Shown: in pieces, positions 45,039-54,093 of the stretch
Numbering within the stretch: the stretch's first letter is position 1
Layout of the letters: each line of letters begins with the position of its first letter
Assembly: GCA_963800415.1 (NCBI GenBank)
Contig: CAWDBS010000004.1
Location: forward strand, 10,287 to 74,286
DNA from: Palsa-504 sp963800415
GTDB taxonomy: Bacteria; Actinomycetota; Actinomycetes; Streptosporangiales; Streptosporangiaceae
DNA length: 64,000 nt
Reading direction: 5' to 3'
Notes under the pieces: model-generated
Told to the model about the DNA's origin: nothing
The model's input: only the letters and a program-made list of their open reading frames with translations
Database searches by the model: none
Program-made: the position numbers and the translations under genes

Positions 45039-46463
45039 GTGGCTAGAGATCGTGCGACAGGGGCCGGGCGGGCCCAGCAGGCAGGGACCGCCGGCCTGAT
45101 CGGCGCGGTGGCCGGGGCGGCCCTGACGGCGCACCGGGGCCGGGCGGCCACGGCCGCCGGCGCGCTGGCGGGCGCGGCCGGGCTGGCCGCGGCGGAGGCG
45201 GTCGCGCGGGCCAGGCAGCGCCCGGGCGAGATACCCGCCCTGTGGGCGCGGATCCTGTGGAGCGGCGCGCTGGCGGCACCGCTCGGCTGGGCGGCGGACC
45301 GGCTGGCCGGGGCGGGCCCGGTCCCGGTGGCCACGGCGGCGGGCGCGGCTGCCGGGGCGCTCGGGCTGCGGCCGCAGAAGGTCCTGCTGGGGCCCGCCGC
45401 GGGGGCCGCGATCGGGCTGGGCCTGACCCGCCTGCGGCGGCCCGGGCCGGGGCAGCGTGGGCGAGGGCGGCGCGGGCCGGTGGCGGGTTCGGTGGCCGCG
45501 GCCGCGGCTGTGGTCGGCTACCGGGCGACCTCGGCCCTGCTGTTCCGCGACCCGCAGGTGAGCCTGCTCGCCGAGCGGGTGAAGGCCGAGGACGTCCCGT
45601 TCGTGGTGCCGCTGGCCAGCCAGACCTCCTACGTCGGCACCGGTTACGTCCGGTCCCTCGCCGAGATCCTCGGCGGCAGGTACACCCCCGACGTGGCGGA
45701 CATCGGCATCGTGGCGTCGCTGGACGCACTGGCCGGCCCGTCCTTCGACCCGGCTGGCACGGACCCGCTGGTCCGCGAGTTCTACGAGCACACCACCCGG
45801 TTCGCCCTGGACATCGTGCCGGAGTGGCGGCTGTGGGTCCGTCCCGGCTACCTGCTGTACCGGACACTGCTGGCCCGGCCGCTCGGCCAGGCCAACGTGC
45901 CGATGAGCCAGCGGGAGGCGCAGCACGGGGTGCGCAGCCGGATCGACACCATCACCATCGCCGGCGGCGGCGGCGCGCCCGGCAGCGGCGGCGCGCCCGG
46001 CAGCGGCGGCGGGCCGGAAGCCGGGGAAACGGTGGCGGTGCGCGGCTGGATCCGCTCCTTCGCCGACACCGACGAGCCCATCTACGTCGGCATCTACACC
46101 ACCTACCGGCACGAGGGACGGGGCTACGTCAGCGTCGGCTTCCCGTTGCCGCAGGCCAGCTTCACCGCCACGCTGCTGCCGCAGGCCCGGCCGGGCGCCG
46201 GGAATGGGCAGGGCCTGGTGCTGGACAGCCGCAGCGAGCTTGACCAGCCGGGCCACTACCTGACCTACATCGACGCCGGGACAGCCGAGCTCACCACGGT
46301 CGCCGTGCGCGGGTTCGCGGAGCGGCTCGACGTCTACGTCGAGGCGGGCGAACTGCGAGCCGAGCACGCGTTCTGGGTGTTCGGCCTGCCGTTCCTGGTG
46401 CTCCATTACCGGATGCACCGCAAGCCGCCCAGCCGTTCGGTAGTCAGTTCTGCAGCGGGATGA
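45039..46463 (+). CDS. conserved membrane protein of unknown function
   Basis: 474 residues, GTG start at 45039. The first 160 residues are Ala/Gly-rich with four or five hydrophobic stretches; the rest is soluble-looking, with RVKAEDVPFVVPLASQTSYVGTGYVRSLAEI, DIVPEWRLWVRPGYLLYR and a late hydrophobic AFWVFGLPFLVLHYRMHRK. A GGAPGSGGAPGSGG repeat interrupts it near residue 310. I do not recognise the family. Its last 20 bases overlap the convergent LLM oxidoreductase gene. Confidence 0.7.
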   Translation: MARDRATGAGRAQQAGTAGLIGAVAGAALTAHRGRAATAAGALAGAAGLAAAEAVARARQRPGEIPALWARILWSGALAAPLGWAADRLAGAGPVPVATAAGAAAGALGLRPQKVLLGPAAGAAIGLGLTRLRRPGPGQRGRGRRGPVAGSVAAAAAVVGYRATSALLFRDPQVSLLAERVKAEDVPFVVPLASQTSYVGTGYVRSLAEILGGRYTPDVADIGIVASLDALAGPSFDPAGTDPLVREFYEHTTRFALDIVPEWRLWVRPGYLLYRTLLARPLGQANVPMSQREAQHGVRSRIDTITIAGGGGAPGSGGAPGSGGGPEAGETVAVRGWIRSFADTDEPIYVGIYTTYRHEGRGYVSVGFPLPQASFTATLLPQARPGAGNGQGLVLDSRSELDQPGHYLTYIDAGTAELTTVAVRGFAERLDVYVEAGELRAEHAFWVFGLPFLVLHYRMHRKPPSRSVVSSAAG

Positions 46464-47334
46464 GCTCGCGCACGAAGCCGTCGACGAAGGAACCGAACGA
46501 CGCGGGCTCGGGGAGCCCGGACACGGGGCGGACCACGAACTTACTCAGCCCGGCCTCAACGTACTGCCCGATCATCCGGCGGGCGCCGTCCCAGCCGGCC
46601 GCGACCAGCGTGGCCGGGTCGGCGTCCGGGCGGCGGCGGCGGATCGAGGCCAGCGGCGCGGGCGGGATGCCGTTCAGCGCTATCGGCAGGCTGAGGCCGA
46701 AGTGGTCGGGCTCCACCTCCCGGCGGGCCTGCGCCGCGGCCTCCTGGATCACCGCGACCGCGGCGCCCGCCTCCTCGGGCGTCAGCAGCGAGCCGAGCCA
46801 CCCGTCGGCGAGCCGACCCACCCGGCGCAGCCCGGCGGGAGCCGAGCCGCCCAGCCAGATGTCGAGCGGCTTGGCCGGCAGCGCGCCGACGGTGGCGTCG
46901 GTCACGGTGAAGAACTCCCCGCTGAACGAGACCTTCTCCGCGGTGAGCATCAGCCGCAGTAGTTGCAGCGACTCGTCGAACAGCGCGGCACGCTGGCCGC
47001 CGGGGACTCCGAACAGCACGCGTTCGGCGGGCTGGGCGGGCAGCAGTCCGAACACCGGCAGCACGCGTCCGGGCGCCAGGCCGGCCAGCGACGCGAGTTG
47101 CTTGGCAACCAGCACCGGATGCCGTCCGGGCAGCACGGAAACACTGCTGCCCGCCTTCATCCGCCGGGTCCGGGACAGCGCGAACGCGATACCGGTGAAC
47201 GGCTCCACCAGCGGGGAGTAGACGTTCTCCGGCAGCCACAGCGAATCCACCCCGGCCTGCTCGATCAGGTCGACCGCGGCGGCGAACGCCTCGGGCGCGC
47301 CGGCCGCCAGGGACACTCCGATCCGAACCTTCAT
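46444..47334 (-). CDS. LLM-class F420-dependent oxidoreductase
   Basis: 296 residues, luciferase-like TIM barrel. Seen: AVDLIEQAGVDSLWLPENVYSPL, VSVLPGRHPVLVAKQLASLAGLAPGR, FSGEFFTV and KPLDIWLGGSAPAGLRRVGRLADGWL. That last segment and the start MKVRIGVSL are typical of F420-dependent members of actinobacteria. Substrate unknown. Tail-to-tail overlap with the preceding plus-strand gene. Confidence 0.87.
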   Translation of the reverse strand: MKVRIGVSLAAGAPEAFAAAVDLIEQAGVDSLWLPENVYSPLVEPFTGIAFALSRTRRMKAGSSVSVLPGRHPVLVAKQLASLAGLAPGRVLPVFGLLPAQPAERVLFGVPGGQRAALFDESLQLLRLMLTAEKVSFSGEFFTVTDATVGALPAKPLDIWLGGSAPAGLRRVGRLADGWLGSLLTPEEAGAAVAVIQEAAAQARREVEPDHFGLSLPIALNGIPPAPLASIRRRRPDADPATLVAAGWDGARRMIGQYVEAGLSKFVVRPVSGLPEPASFGSFVDGFVRELIPLQN

Positions 47335-47465
47335 GCCCCCATGGGATCACAGCTGTCCCGGCGGCCGGCGCCGGGCTAGGCGTCAGCCGCGCCGTGACGG
47401 CAGGGTTCGGCGATCAATCCGGGCAACCCGTTTTCCTGGCGTGCGTACTTCGCAGGTGCGACGCT

Positions 47466-49146
47466 ATGGCAGTGAGCAGCACTGAGGCCGACCTTGTCCT
47501 GACCGGCGGGAAGATCCGCACGCCCGCGCACCCGTCCGGGTTCGTCCCGGCCCTCGCGGTCCGCGACGGCGTGATCCAGGCCGTCGGCAGCGACGACGAG
47601 ATACGCGAGCTGACCGGGCGCCGCACCCGCGTCATCGACCTGCGCGGGCGGCTGGCGCTGCCGGCCTTCGGCGACGCGCACGTGCACGCGGTCAGCGGCG
47701 GCCTGGAGAGCCTGCGCTGCAACCTGGTCGGCCTGCGGTCCCGGCGCGAGTGCCTGGACACCGTGGCTGATTACTGCTCGGCGCTGCCTCCCGGCGCCTG
47801 GGTGCTCGGCGGCGGCTGGACCATGTTCGGCCTTTCCCGGGGGCCTGCCGGCGGCCGGTGACCTGGACACGGTCACCGGCGGGCGGCCCGCCTTCCTGCC
47901 GAACCGGGATCACCACAGTGCCTGGGTGAACTCGGCGGCCCTGGCCATCGCGGGCATCGACGCGAGCACCGCCGACCCGGCGGACGGCCGGATCGAGCGG
48001 GACGAATCCGGCCGCCCGACGGGCGCGCTGCACGACGGGGCGATGCGCCTGGTCACGGCCCACGTGCCGGCGGCCTCTCCGGCCGAGCTGCTGGCCGGCC
48101 TCGTCGCGGGCCAGTCGCACCTGCACTCGCTGGGTATCACCAGCTTCCAGGACGCCTGCGTCGGCGCGGCGGGCGAGCTCGGTATGCCGGACTCGTTCGG
48201 CACCTATCTGATGGCGGCCGAATACGGCATGCTCAGCAGCGATGTGGTCGGCGCCCTGTGGTGGGACCGCGACCGCGGTCTCGGCCAGATCGATGACCTG
48301 CTGACGCGGCGCGAGCAGGCTAGCGGCGGCCGGTTCCGGGCGACCACGGTCAAGCTGATGCTCGACGGGGTGTGCGAGACGTTCACCGCCGCGATGTCCT
48401 CCCCCTACCTGGACCGGCACGGGCACCCCAGCAACCATCAGGGGCGTCTGTTCATCGAGCCGGAGGTGCTGCGGGAAGCCACGAGCCGGCTGGGCGCGGC
48501 CGGGTTCCAGCTCCACTTCCACGCCATCGGCGACCTGGCGGTCAGCACCGCGCTGGACGTGCTCGAGGCGCTCCCGGCCGCCCAGCGCAAGGCCGCCCGG
48601 CACCACCTGGCGCACCTGCAGTTCATCACCCCGCGGGACATGGGCCGGTTCGCCGAGCTTGGCGCGGTGGCCAACTTCCAGCCGCTGTGGGCGTGCGCGG
48701 AAACGCAGATGGAGGAGCTGACCCTTCCCTTCGTCGGGCCGGAGCGCGCCGCCTGGCAGTACCAGATCGGTTCGCTGGTCCGGCAGGGAACGCGGATCGC
48801 GTTCGGCAGCGACTGGCCGGTGTCGAGCGCCGACCCGCTGCAGGAGATCCACGTCGCGGTGAACCGGGTCCTGTCCGAGCGGCTGGGGCGGCCGGGTCAA
48901 CCGGAATGCGAGAACCCGTTCCTGCCCGATCAGGCGATCACCGTCGACGCCGCGATCGACGCCTTCACCGCGGGCGTCGCGTGGGTGAACCACTGCGAAG
49001 ACGTGGCCGGACGGCTGCTGCCCGGCATGCGCGCCGACGTGACAGTGCTCGATCAGGACCTGTTCGGCATCCCGCCGCGCGACATCGGCGACACCTCGGT
49101 GGTCATGACGATGGCGGGCGGGACGGTGGTGTACGGCGACCGGTGA
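47466..49146 (+). CDS. YtcJ-like metal-dependent amidohydrolase (frameshifted)
   Basis: Start ATG 47466 gives ADLVLTGGKIRTP and the metal motif GDAHVHA, then GGGWTM. Just after, at about 47824-47830, one extra base shifts the sense: the next frame reads SAFPGGLPAAGDLDTVTGGRPAFL, then NRDHHSAWVNSAALAIAG and the rest to the stop at 49146. Other ligand motifs are TTVKLMLDG (Lys), LHFHAIGD (His) and GSDWPVSS (Asp). Corrected length is about 560 residues, normal for the YtcJ group (PF07969). It probably hydrolyses an amide or cyclic amide; substrate unknown. The first frame ends at 47861. Confidence 0.8.
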
Positions 49147-49224
49147 GGACACCCTGGCCGCCGAAAGGGCTTTTTGCGTCAGCCCACTGGTGCGCAGACC
49201 GCCCGGATGTGCTGTGCTAGTGCT

Positions 49225-50172
49225 GTGACCACTGCACCTGTTAACGAATTCAACGCCCTCCCGCTCGACTGGGCATCCGACCGTGACCTGCTGGCTGGCC
49301 TGTGGGTGGACGACGATGACGAGCACGACGATCCCGTGCTCCGCTATTCGGACGGCCGCACGGTGGACACCTGGCACGAGGACTACCCGTACTCCGAGCG
49401 GATGTCCCGGCACGACTACGAGCGCGCGAAGCGCCCGCTGCAGGTCGAGCTGGTCAAGCTGCAGAACTGGGTGAAGTCCACCGGGGAGCGGATCATCCTC
49501 GTGTTCGAGGGCCGCGACGCGGCCGGCAAGGGCGGCACGATCAAGCGCTTCACCGAGCACCTGAACCCGCGCGGGGCGCAGGTCGTGGCGCTGGTGAAAC
49601 CGAGCAAGCGGGAACGATCCCAGTGGTACTTCCAGCGTTACGTGCCGCACCTGCCCGCGGCCGGCGAGATCGTCATGTTCGACCGTTCCTGGTACAACCG
49701 CGCGGGCGTGGAGCGGGTGATGGGCTTCTGCACGCAGGAGGAGTACGAGGAGTTCATGCGGGAGGCGCCGGACTTCGAGCGCATGCTGGTCCGCTCCGGG
49801 CTGCACCTGACGAAGTTCTGGTTCTCGGTGACGCCGTCGGAGCAGCGGACGCGGTTCATCATCCGGCGGGTCGACCCGGTACGCCAGTGGAAGCTGAGCC
49901 CGATGGACATCGAGTCGCTGGACAAATGGGAGGACTACACCGAGGCCAAGGAGGCGATGTTCCACTACACCCACACCGAGCACGCCCCGTGGACGGTGGT
50001 CAAGAGCAACGACAAGAAGCGGGCCCGGCTCGAGGCGATCAAGCACGTGCTGCTGAAGTTCGACTACGACGGCAAGGACGAGGAGGTCATCGGGGAGCCG
50101 GACAAGCTCCTCATCGGGCCGCCGTCGGTGCTATCCGAGCACGACCCCGATCGCGCCTACCCGGAACTGTGA
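49225..50172 (+). CDS. ppk2: polyphosphate kinase 2
   Basis: 315 residues from GTG 49225. Walker A GRDAAGKGGTIKR, Walker B and lid region MFDRSWYNRAGVERVMGF, and the NDKKRARLEAIKHVLLKF end mark PPK2. Single-domain versions use polyphosphate to phosphorylate nucleoside mono- or diphosphates. Its stop overlaps the start of a small open frame (GTGA). Class assignment (I to III) needs an alignment. Confidence 0.9.
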   Translation: MTTAPVNEFNALPLDWASDRDLLAGLWVDDDDEHDDPVLRYSDGRTVDTWHEDYPYSERMSRHDYERAKRPLQVELVKLQNWVKSTGERIILVFEGRDAAGKGGTIKRFTEHLNPRGAQVVALVKPSKRERSQWYFQRYVPHLPAAGEIVMFDRSWYNRAGVERVMGFCTQEEYEEFMREAPDFERMLVRSGLHLTKFWFSVTPSEQRTRFIIRRVDPVRQWKLSPMDIESLDKWEDYTEAKEAMFHYTHTEHAPWTVVKSNDKKRARLEAIKHVLLKFDYDGKDEEVIGEPDKLLIGPPSVLSEHDPDRAYPEL

Positions 50173-50303
50173 GCCATGACGTCAACGGAGATCGGCTCGA
50201 TGGACTCGATGGCGGATACGGAGATCGGCTCGAAACCCCGCAGACACTGGAAGAGCTTGAGGAACACTACGCCCCGGCGAATTATTCGCGGCTGCTGTAC
50301 TGA
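50169..50303 (+). CDS. possible small protein coupled to ppk2
   Basis: 44 residues, GTG at 50169 overlapping the ppk2 TGA. Translation ends TPQTLEELEEHYAPANYSRLLY, an acidic helix followed by an aromatic tail, which looks more protein-like than the competing frame. Codon-position bias is only moderate and there is an internal near-repeat (GAGATCGGCTCGA twice). Unknown function. Confidence 0.35.
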   Translation: MSHDVNGDRLDGLDGGYGDRLETPQTLEELEEHYAPANYSRLLY

Positions 50304-50363
50304 CTCCCGGACGTTATTCGCGCACCCGGACGTTCCCCTCCCGGACGTTGGCCGGAGCGGGCG

Positions 50364-50906
50364 TCAGCCGGAGCGGCGCTGGCGCCAGGCGGCGACCCGG
50401 GCGCGGTTCTGGCAGGTCACCGAGCAGAACCGGCGCCGGCCGCCCGGCGACGCGTCGATATAGGCGTCGGCGCAGCGGCGGCCGGTGCACACGCCGACGC
50501 GGTCCGGGTCGGCCCCGGCGAGCTGGTGGCGCAGGGTCAGCGCCGCGGCGGCCGACAGCCCTTGCCGCGCGTCGTCCACCTGCCAGGTCTCGCCGGGACG
50601 GCCATCGGCCAGATCCAGGCCGGGCCGCACGCCGGTCTCGGCCAGCAGCCCGGTCACCAGGCCGACCCGCCCCCCGAGGTCTGGGGCGGCGAAGATCCGG
50701 TGCAGCCGGTCGGCGACCTGGGTGAGAGCCTGGTTGGTCAGCAGCTCAGGCGGACACGAGCGGACCCCCGACCCGGCGAGCAACGCGGCCAGCAGGCCGG
50801 TGTCCGGATAGGGCGCCTCGTCTTCGCCGGCCGCGGTGCGGGGCACCGAACCCCACTCGTTGACCAGCCAGACCAGCACATCGGGGGACATCGGCTCGAC
50901 CAGCAC
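50364..50906 (-). CDS. CGNR zinc-finger / ABATE-domain regulator
   Basis: 180 residues. The N-terminal ABATE-like domain is followed by a C-terminal zinc finger GVCTGRRCADAYIDASPGGRRRFCSVTCQNRARVAAWRQR; CQNR replaces the usual CGNR. This family is thought to regulate transcription in actinobacteria. GTG at 50906 or ATG at 50891. It is divergent from the arginase-family gene, and the 120-base gap carries repeated TAACGT hexamers that could be its operators. Confidence 0.87.
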   Translation of the reverse strand: MLVEPMSPDVLVWLVNEWGSVPRTAAGEDEAPYPDTGLLAALLAGSGVRSCPPELLTNQALTQVADRLHRIFAAPDLGGRVGLVTGLLAETGVRPGLDLADGRPGETWQVDDARQGLSAAAALTLRHQLAGADPDRVGVCTGRRCADAYIDASPGGRRRFCSVTCQNRARVAAWRQRRSG

Positions 50907-50915
50907 GAGACCATC

Positions 50916-51007
50916 GTAACGTAATAAATGCCTTCTATGCGTTTACAATTGGCGGTTCGCAGTAGTAACGTGAAGAGATGGTTTAAAACGTTACATCGGT
51001 GACGTTA
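50916..51007. promoter_or_regulatory. cluster of TAACGT/ACGTTA motifs between divergent genes
   Basis: GTAACGT at 50916 and 50965, ACGTTAC at 50988 and ACGTTA at 51002. The second and third form an inverted repeat with a 16-base spacer. The region is AT-rich (TTTACAATT, GGTTTAAAA), unlike its surroundings. Candidate operators for the adjacent CGNR protein. Confidence 0.5.
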
Positions 51008-51028
51008 GGCGAGCTGGAGGCGAGGCGG

Positions 51029-51919
51029 ATGACGGCGCACGGCCGCCGGGTGAGCGTGCTGGGGGTACCGACGAGCGCGGGCTCGCACAACCCCGGACAG
51101 GAAAAGGCCCCAGCCGCCTGGCGCGCCGCCGGGCTGATCGGCGCGCTGCGAGCGGCCGGCCTGGACGTCGAGGACCGCGGCGATCTGCCAGCGGCGCCGT
51201 ACCGCCCGGCGGAGCCGGCCGACGGCCTGCGCGACACCGACCGGGTCGTCGAGGTGGCCCAGCGGGTCGCGGCCGAGGTGGCGGCCATTCGCGCCGCCGG
51301 ACGGCTGCCCCTGGTCCTGGGCGGCGACTGCACCATCACGCTCGGCGCGCTGGACGGGTTCGGTGACGGCGGGCTGATGTACTTCGACGGCGACGCGGAC
51401 CTCAACACCCCCGAACTGAGCGATTCGGCGGTGGCGGACACCATGGGCATGACCCACATGCTCGGCGGCGGATCGCCGCGGCTGGCCCGGATCGGCTCGC
51501 GGTTCCCGCTGCTGCGCCCCGGGCAGGTAGTGCTGTTCGGCTTCGACCCGGCCGAACTGGACACCAGCCAGTGGACCGAGCTGGCCAGCAGGCACCTGTA
51601 CGCGGCCCCGGCCCCGGCGGTACGGGCCGACCCGGCCGGACAGGCTCGTCAGGCCCGCGCCTATCTGGAACGCCGCACCGGCGCCTACCTGGTGCACCTG
51701 GATGTCGACGTGCTGCACACCGGGCTGTTCCCGCTGGCCAACTTTCCGCACTTCGCCGGGCTCACGCTGGATCAGGTCCGCGTCTGCCTGAACGAGTTCA
51801 CCCGCGGGGAGAAGTTCGGCGGTCTGGTCATCACCGAGGTGAATCCGGACCACGATCCCGATGGGCAGCTCCTTGCGACCCTGGTAGCGACGGTGGCCGG
51901 GGCGCTGGCGGCGGCTTAG
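51029..51919 (+). CDS. arginase/agmatinase (ureohydrolase) family protein
   Basis: 296 residues from ATG 51029, with GGAGG upstream (GTG 50999 also in frame). Metal-site motifs are present in altered form: GGDCTIT (family GGDHS), FDGDADLNT (DAHxD), HLDVDVLHTG (DxDxxD) and TEVNPDHD. His ligands replaced by Cys or Gly are seen in some actinobacterial members, so the metal and substrate may differ from true arginase. Divergent from the CGNR regulator. Confidence 0.83.
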   Translation: MTAHGRRVSVLGVPTSAGSHNPGQEKAPAAWRAAGLIGALRAAGLDVEDRGDLPAAPYRPAEPADGLRDTDRVVEVAQRVAAEVAAIRAAGRLPLVLGGDCTITLGALDGFGDGGLMYFDGDADLNTPELSDSAVADTMGMTHMLGGGSPRLARIGSRFPLLRPGQVVLFGFDPAELDTSQWTELASRHLYAAPAPAVRADPAGQARQARAYLERRTGAYLVHLDVDVLHTGLFPLANFPHFAGLTLDQVRVCLNEFTRGEKFGGLVITEVNPDHDPDGQLLATLVATVAGALAAA

Positions 51920-51963
51920 CCGCGTGCGTTCCCGCGTTTTGGTGCCCGTTGGCAGCCCGGTGA

Positions 51964-52311
51964 TCAAGCCCTGGCCTGCCCTGGTCGTCGCAGGGTCAAT
52001 TGCCGGCATAGCCGATCGTGTAGCGGTGTCCGCGATGGCGTTGTTGATGCGCTGGCCGCGAGCCGCGATCGCGGATGGGCAGGATCGCTTCGAGCTGCTT
52101 CGGCGGTGTGCTGCTGACCGTGGCCGGCCTGCGGGAGCTGTCCACCCGGGCCGACCGAGGGTGGGCGGCGGGATGCCTGACCGCCCGGGCCCGGTGCTGC
52201 TGGCCGCCGCGGTGGCCGCCCGCCGGAACGCTTCTCATGACGCGAGGCGAGCATATGCCCCACAGCTATGACCAGAACGAACAGGTACATGAGGGTGGTC
52301 GAGAAGAACAG
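51964..52311 (-). other. continuation of the DUF1707 protein beyond an in-frame TAG
   Basis: Same frame as 52312-52707. After the TAG at 52312-52314 it reads LFFSTTLMYLFVLVIAVGHMLASRHEKRSGG, a membrane helix and basic turn, then a Pro/Gly-rich tail. The helix fits as the second membrane segment of the DUF1707 protein. It has no start site of its own with a Shine-Dalgarno sequence. Confidence 0.55.
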
Positions 52312-52707
52312 CTAGACTATTGCGCGCGGGGGATCGTCCTCGGAATTCGTAGGCCAGGGCGGGAGGAACGTAAACGCCCATACACCTGCATAAAGCGCGG
52401 TCGCAACCGCGAGCACCGGGCCAGGGCGCAGAACTGGCTGCTCGCCCTGGGCCCGGACGGGCTTGGGCGACTGGGCCGCGATCGGCTCGACGGGGAGGTC
52501 GGCGGTGAGGGCGGCCAGCTCTGCGTGGGTCCGCGCCGCGAACGCCTGGCCCACCCGCTGGTCGAATTCGTCCTTGGCCAGCATGCCCTGCACGAACGCG
52601 GCCTTGAGGGTGCCGATCACCTGCTCGCGGTCGGCGTGAGACGCGCGGAGTTCACCACGGCCCCGGCCTTCTGCGGCTGCTATCTCATCTCCCGGCCCTG
52701 CCATCAC
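52312..52707 (-). CDS. DUF1707 (SHOCT-like) membrane protein, cut by an in-frame stop
   Basis: 131 residues; GTG/ATG start at 52707/52704 behind GGGGAGG. The N-terminal DUF1707 domain is clear: RASHADREQVIGTLKAAFVQGMLAKDEFDQRVGQAFAARTHAELAALTADLP. A first membrane helix (VLAVATALYAGVWAFTFLP) ends near PPRAIV, where a TAG stops translation. The reading frame continues with a second helix. The truncated form would be a one-helix protein. Role unknown; in this family the domain may help target the membrane or a regulator. Confidence 0.78.
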   Translation of the reverse strand: MMAGPGDEIAAAEGRGRGELRASHADREQVIGTLKAAFVQGMLAKDEFDQRVGQAFAARTHAELAALTADLPVEPIAAQSPKPVRAQGEQPVLRPGPVLAVATALYAGVWAFTFLPPWPTNSEDDPPRAIV

Positions 52708-52779
52708 GGCGCCTCCCCAACCAGCGTGATGCAGCGAAGCGTAACCCCCGTTACCGTCCGCTGGCTATCCCCGCGGCGG

Positions 52780-52866
52780 CTAGACCGGATACCGGGTGGG
52801 CTCGGTGTCGTAGGTCCGCCCGGAGGGGGTCGTCCAGCGGAAGGTGCCGTCCGGAAGCTGGTCGAC
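52780..52866 (-). pseudogene. C-terminal remnant of a DUF222/HNH endonuclease
   Basis: Reads VDQLPDGTFRWTTPSGRTYDTEPTRYPV and stop. The F-x-W-x-T-P-x-G-R-x-Y-x-T-x-P-T-x-Y-P ending is what I know from actinobacterial DUF222-HNH proteins (13E12-type repeats). Only about 28 codons remain; upstream homology is replaced by the recombinase remnant on the other strand. Confidence 0.6.
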
Positions 52867-52900
52867 ATTCACGGGGGGTGTTCTTCCACCAGGGGTGCTG

Positions 52901-53113
52901 TTTGAGCCGGTGGTCGTGCCGGAGAACGTGCTGGCCCCGCTGGTGGCCGCCGAGAACGCCGCCGCAGTGTGGGAGACGCTGGACCTGTCCCGCCAGCGCG
53001 CCATCATCAAGACGCTAATGGGCATCACGCTGCGCTCGCCGGGCCGGGGCGCCCGCCGCCCGTTCGACCCGGCCACGGTCACCGTCACCTGGAAGCGGCC
53101 AGACGCCGCTTGA
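52901..53113 (+). pseudogene. C-terminal remnant of a large serine recombinase
   Basis: FEPVVVPENVLAPLVAAENAAAVWETLDLSRQRAIIKTL, then SPGRGARRPFDPATVTVTWK. The W-x-x-L-x-L-x-R-Q-R-A-I-I and GRG-x-x-x-FDP-x-x-V-x-x-x-W pattern is the usual end of resolvase/recombinase-zinc-ribbon integrases. Resolvase and zinc-ribbon domains are absent. Confidence 0.65.
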
Positions 53114-53267
53114 CACCGCCGGGACGCCTCCACCCCGATGCCAGGGACAGAAGGCACCACGGCCTGGTCGGCGGTCACTAGCCCGTCGGCCGCAACCGGC
53201 TCATTAAGCTACCATCGGCCGGTTGAGCAGGACGTACCAGTGCTCTCTGTACGGGACAATGGCATTC

Positions 53268-54093
53268 ATGCCTGAAACCAAGGCGGCTCTGCTGAGCGAG
53301 ATCGAAGCCGCCGTTCTCGACGAGAGTGTCCACCGTCGCCTCCGCCTTGCGCAAGTGTCTTGTGCTCGGGGCGAAGGCGGGCTCGGAGCAGTTGCGCAGT
53401 TGGGCCCGGCAAGAACTCAACGGCTACGACCCGGAGAGCGACATCCCCGAGTATCGGGTAGTCCAGGCGCCGATCACGGTCGACACCATGAACCTCTACG
53501 CCATCAGTCGGGGACAGCGCATCAGCCAGCATATGCTGCCCGAGGAGGCCCGGAAGGCCATCAGCGAGAGCGTCACGCTCGTACATAGCATCGGCGTGAT
53601 CGAGGACATGGCCAACCAGGCAAAAGCTAGCGATGGCAGGCTGAAACTTTCTCCGCCCGGCGCTGCCGAACTCGCCACCCTGATGACCCTTCAGAACCGC
53701 GAGCATGGGAACGACCTCCAGGTCATGTCGGTCTATTGGCAGGTCAGCGAGGTGGCCTTCCGCGGCGTCGTTGATCGTGTCCGGACCATCCTGACCGAGC
53801 TGGTCGCCGAACTCCGGGTTGCGCAGCCCAACGAACAAGCCGATCCCCCGGCTCAAGCTGTTCAGACGGTCGTGACCAATGTCTTTACCGGGCGGTCCAG
53901 GGTGGGGACAGTGCTCAACGCTCAGGCCACGAACGGGGGCCACGCGGTCGCGACCGGCAGCCTCGTTGCGTCGGCTCCGGAGGACACGTCGCGCTGGTGG
54001 ACGTCTAAGAAGGTGGGCGGGTTCATCGTGGGCGTCGCGATCGTGCTCGGCACCTTCATCGCGCTCATGATGTGGCATCCCTGGCACCGCTAG
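53268..54093 (+). CDS. AbiTii-domain protein with C-terminal membrane helix (frameshifted)
   Basis: ATG 53268 gives PETKAALLSEIEAAVLDES; one extra base near 53318-53330 moves the sense to the next frame, where VASALRKCLVLGAKAGSEQLRSWARQELNGYDPESDIPEYRVV completes the AbiTii module (PF18864). The module is found in abortive-infection toxins and ABC-three-component defence systems. A middle region of about 110 residues and a segment FTGRSRVGTVLNAQATNGGHA follow, then a membrane helix (FIVGVAIVLGTFIALMMW) and a short tail. Corrected length is about 274 residues. The stop codon TAG is built from the target TA plus the first base of the adjoining insertion sequence, so the original C-terminus may have been longer. 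Confidence 0.75.

Noticed and set aside
50176..50463. 95-codon plus-strand frame after ppk2
   Set aside because: Its sequence is Arg-rich and overlaps the CGNR gene on the other strand; the 44-codon GTGA-coupled frame is the better candidate.
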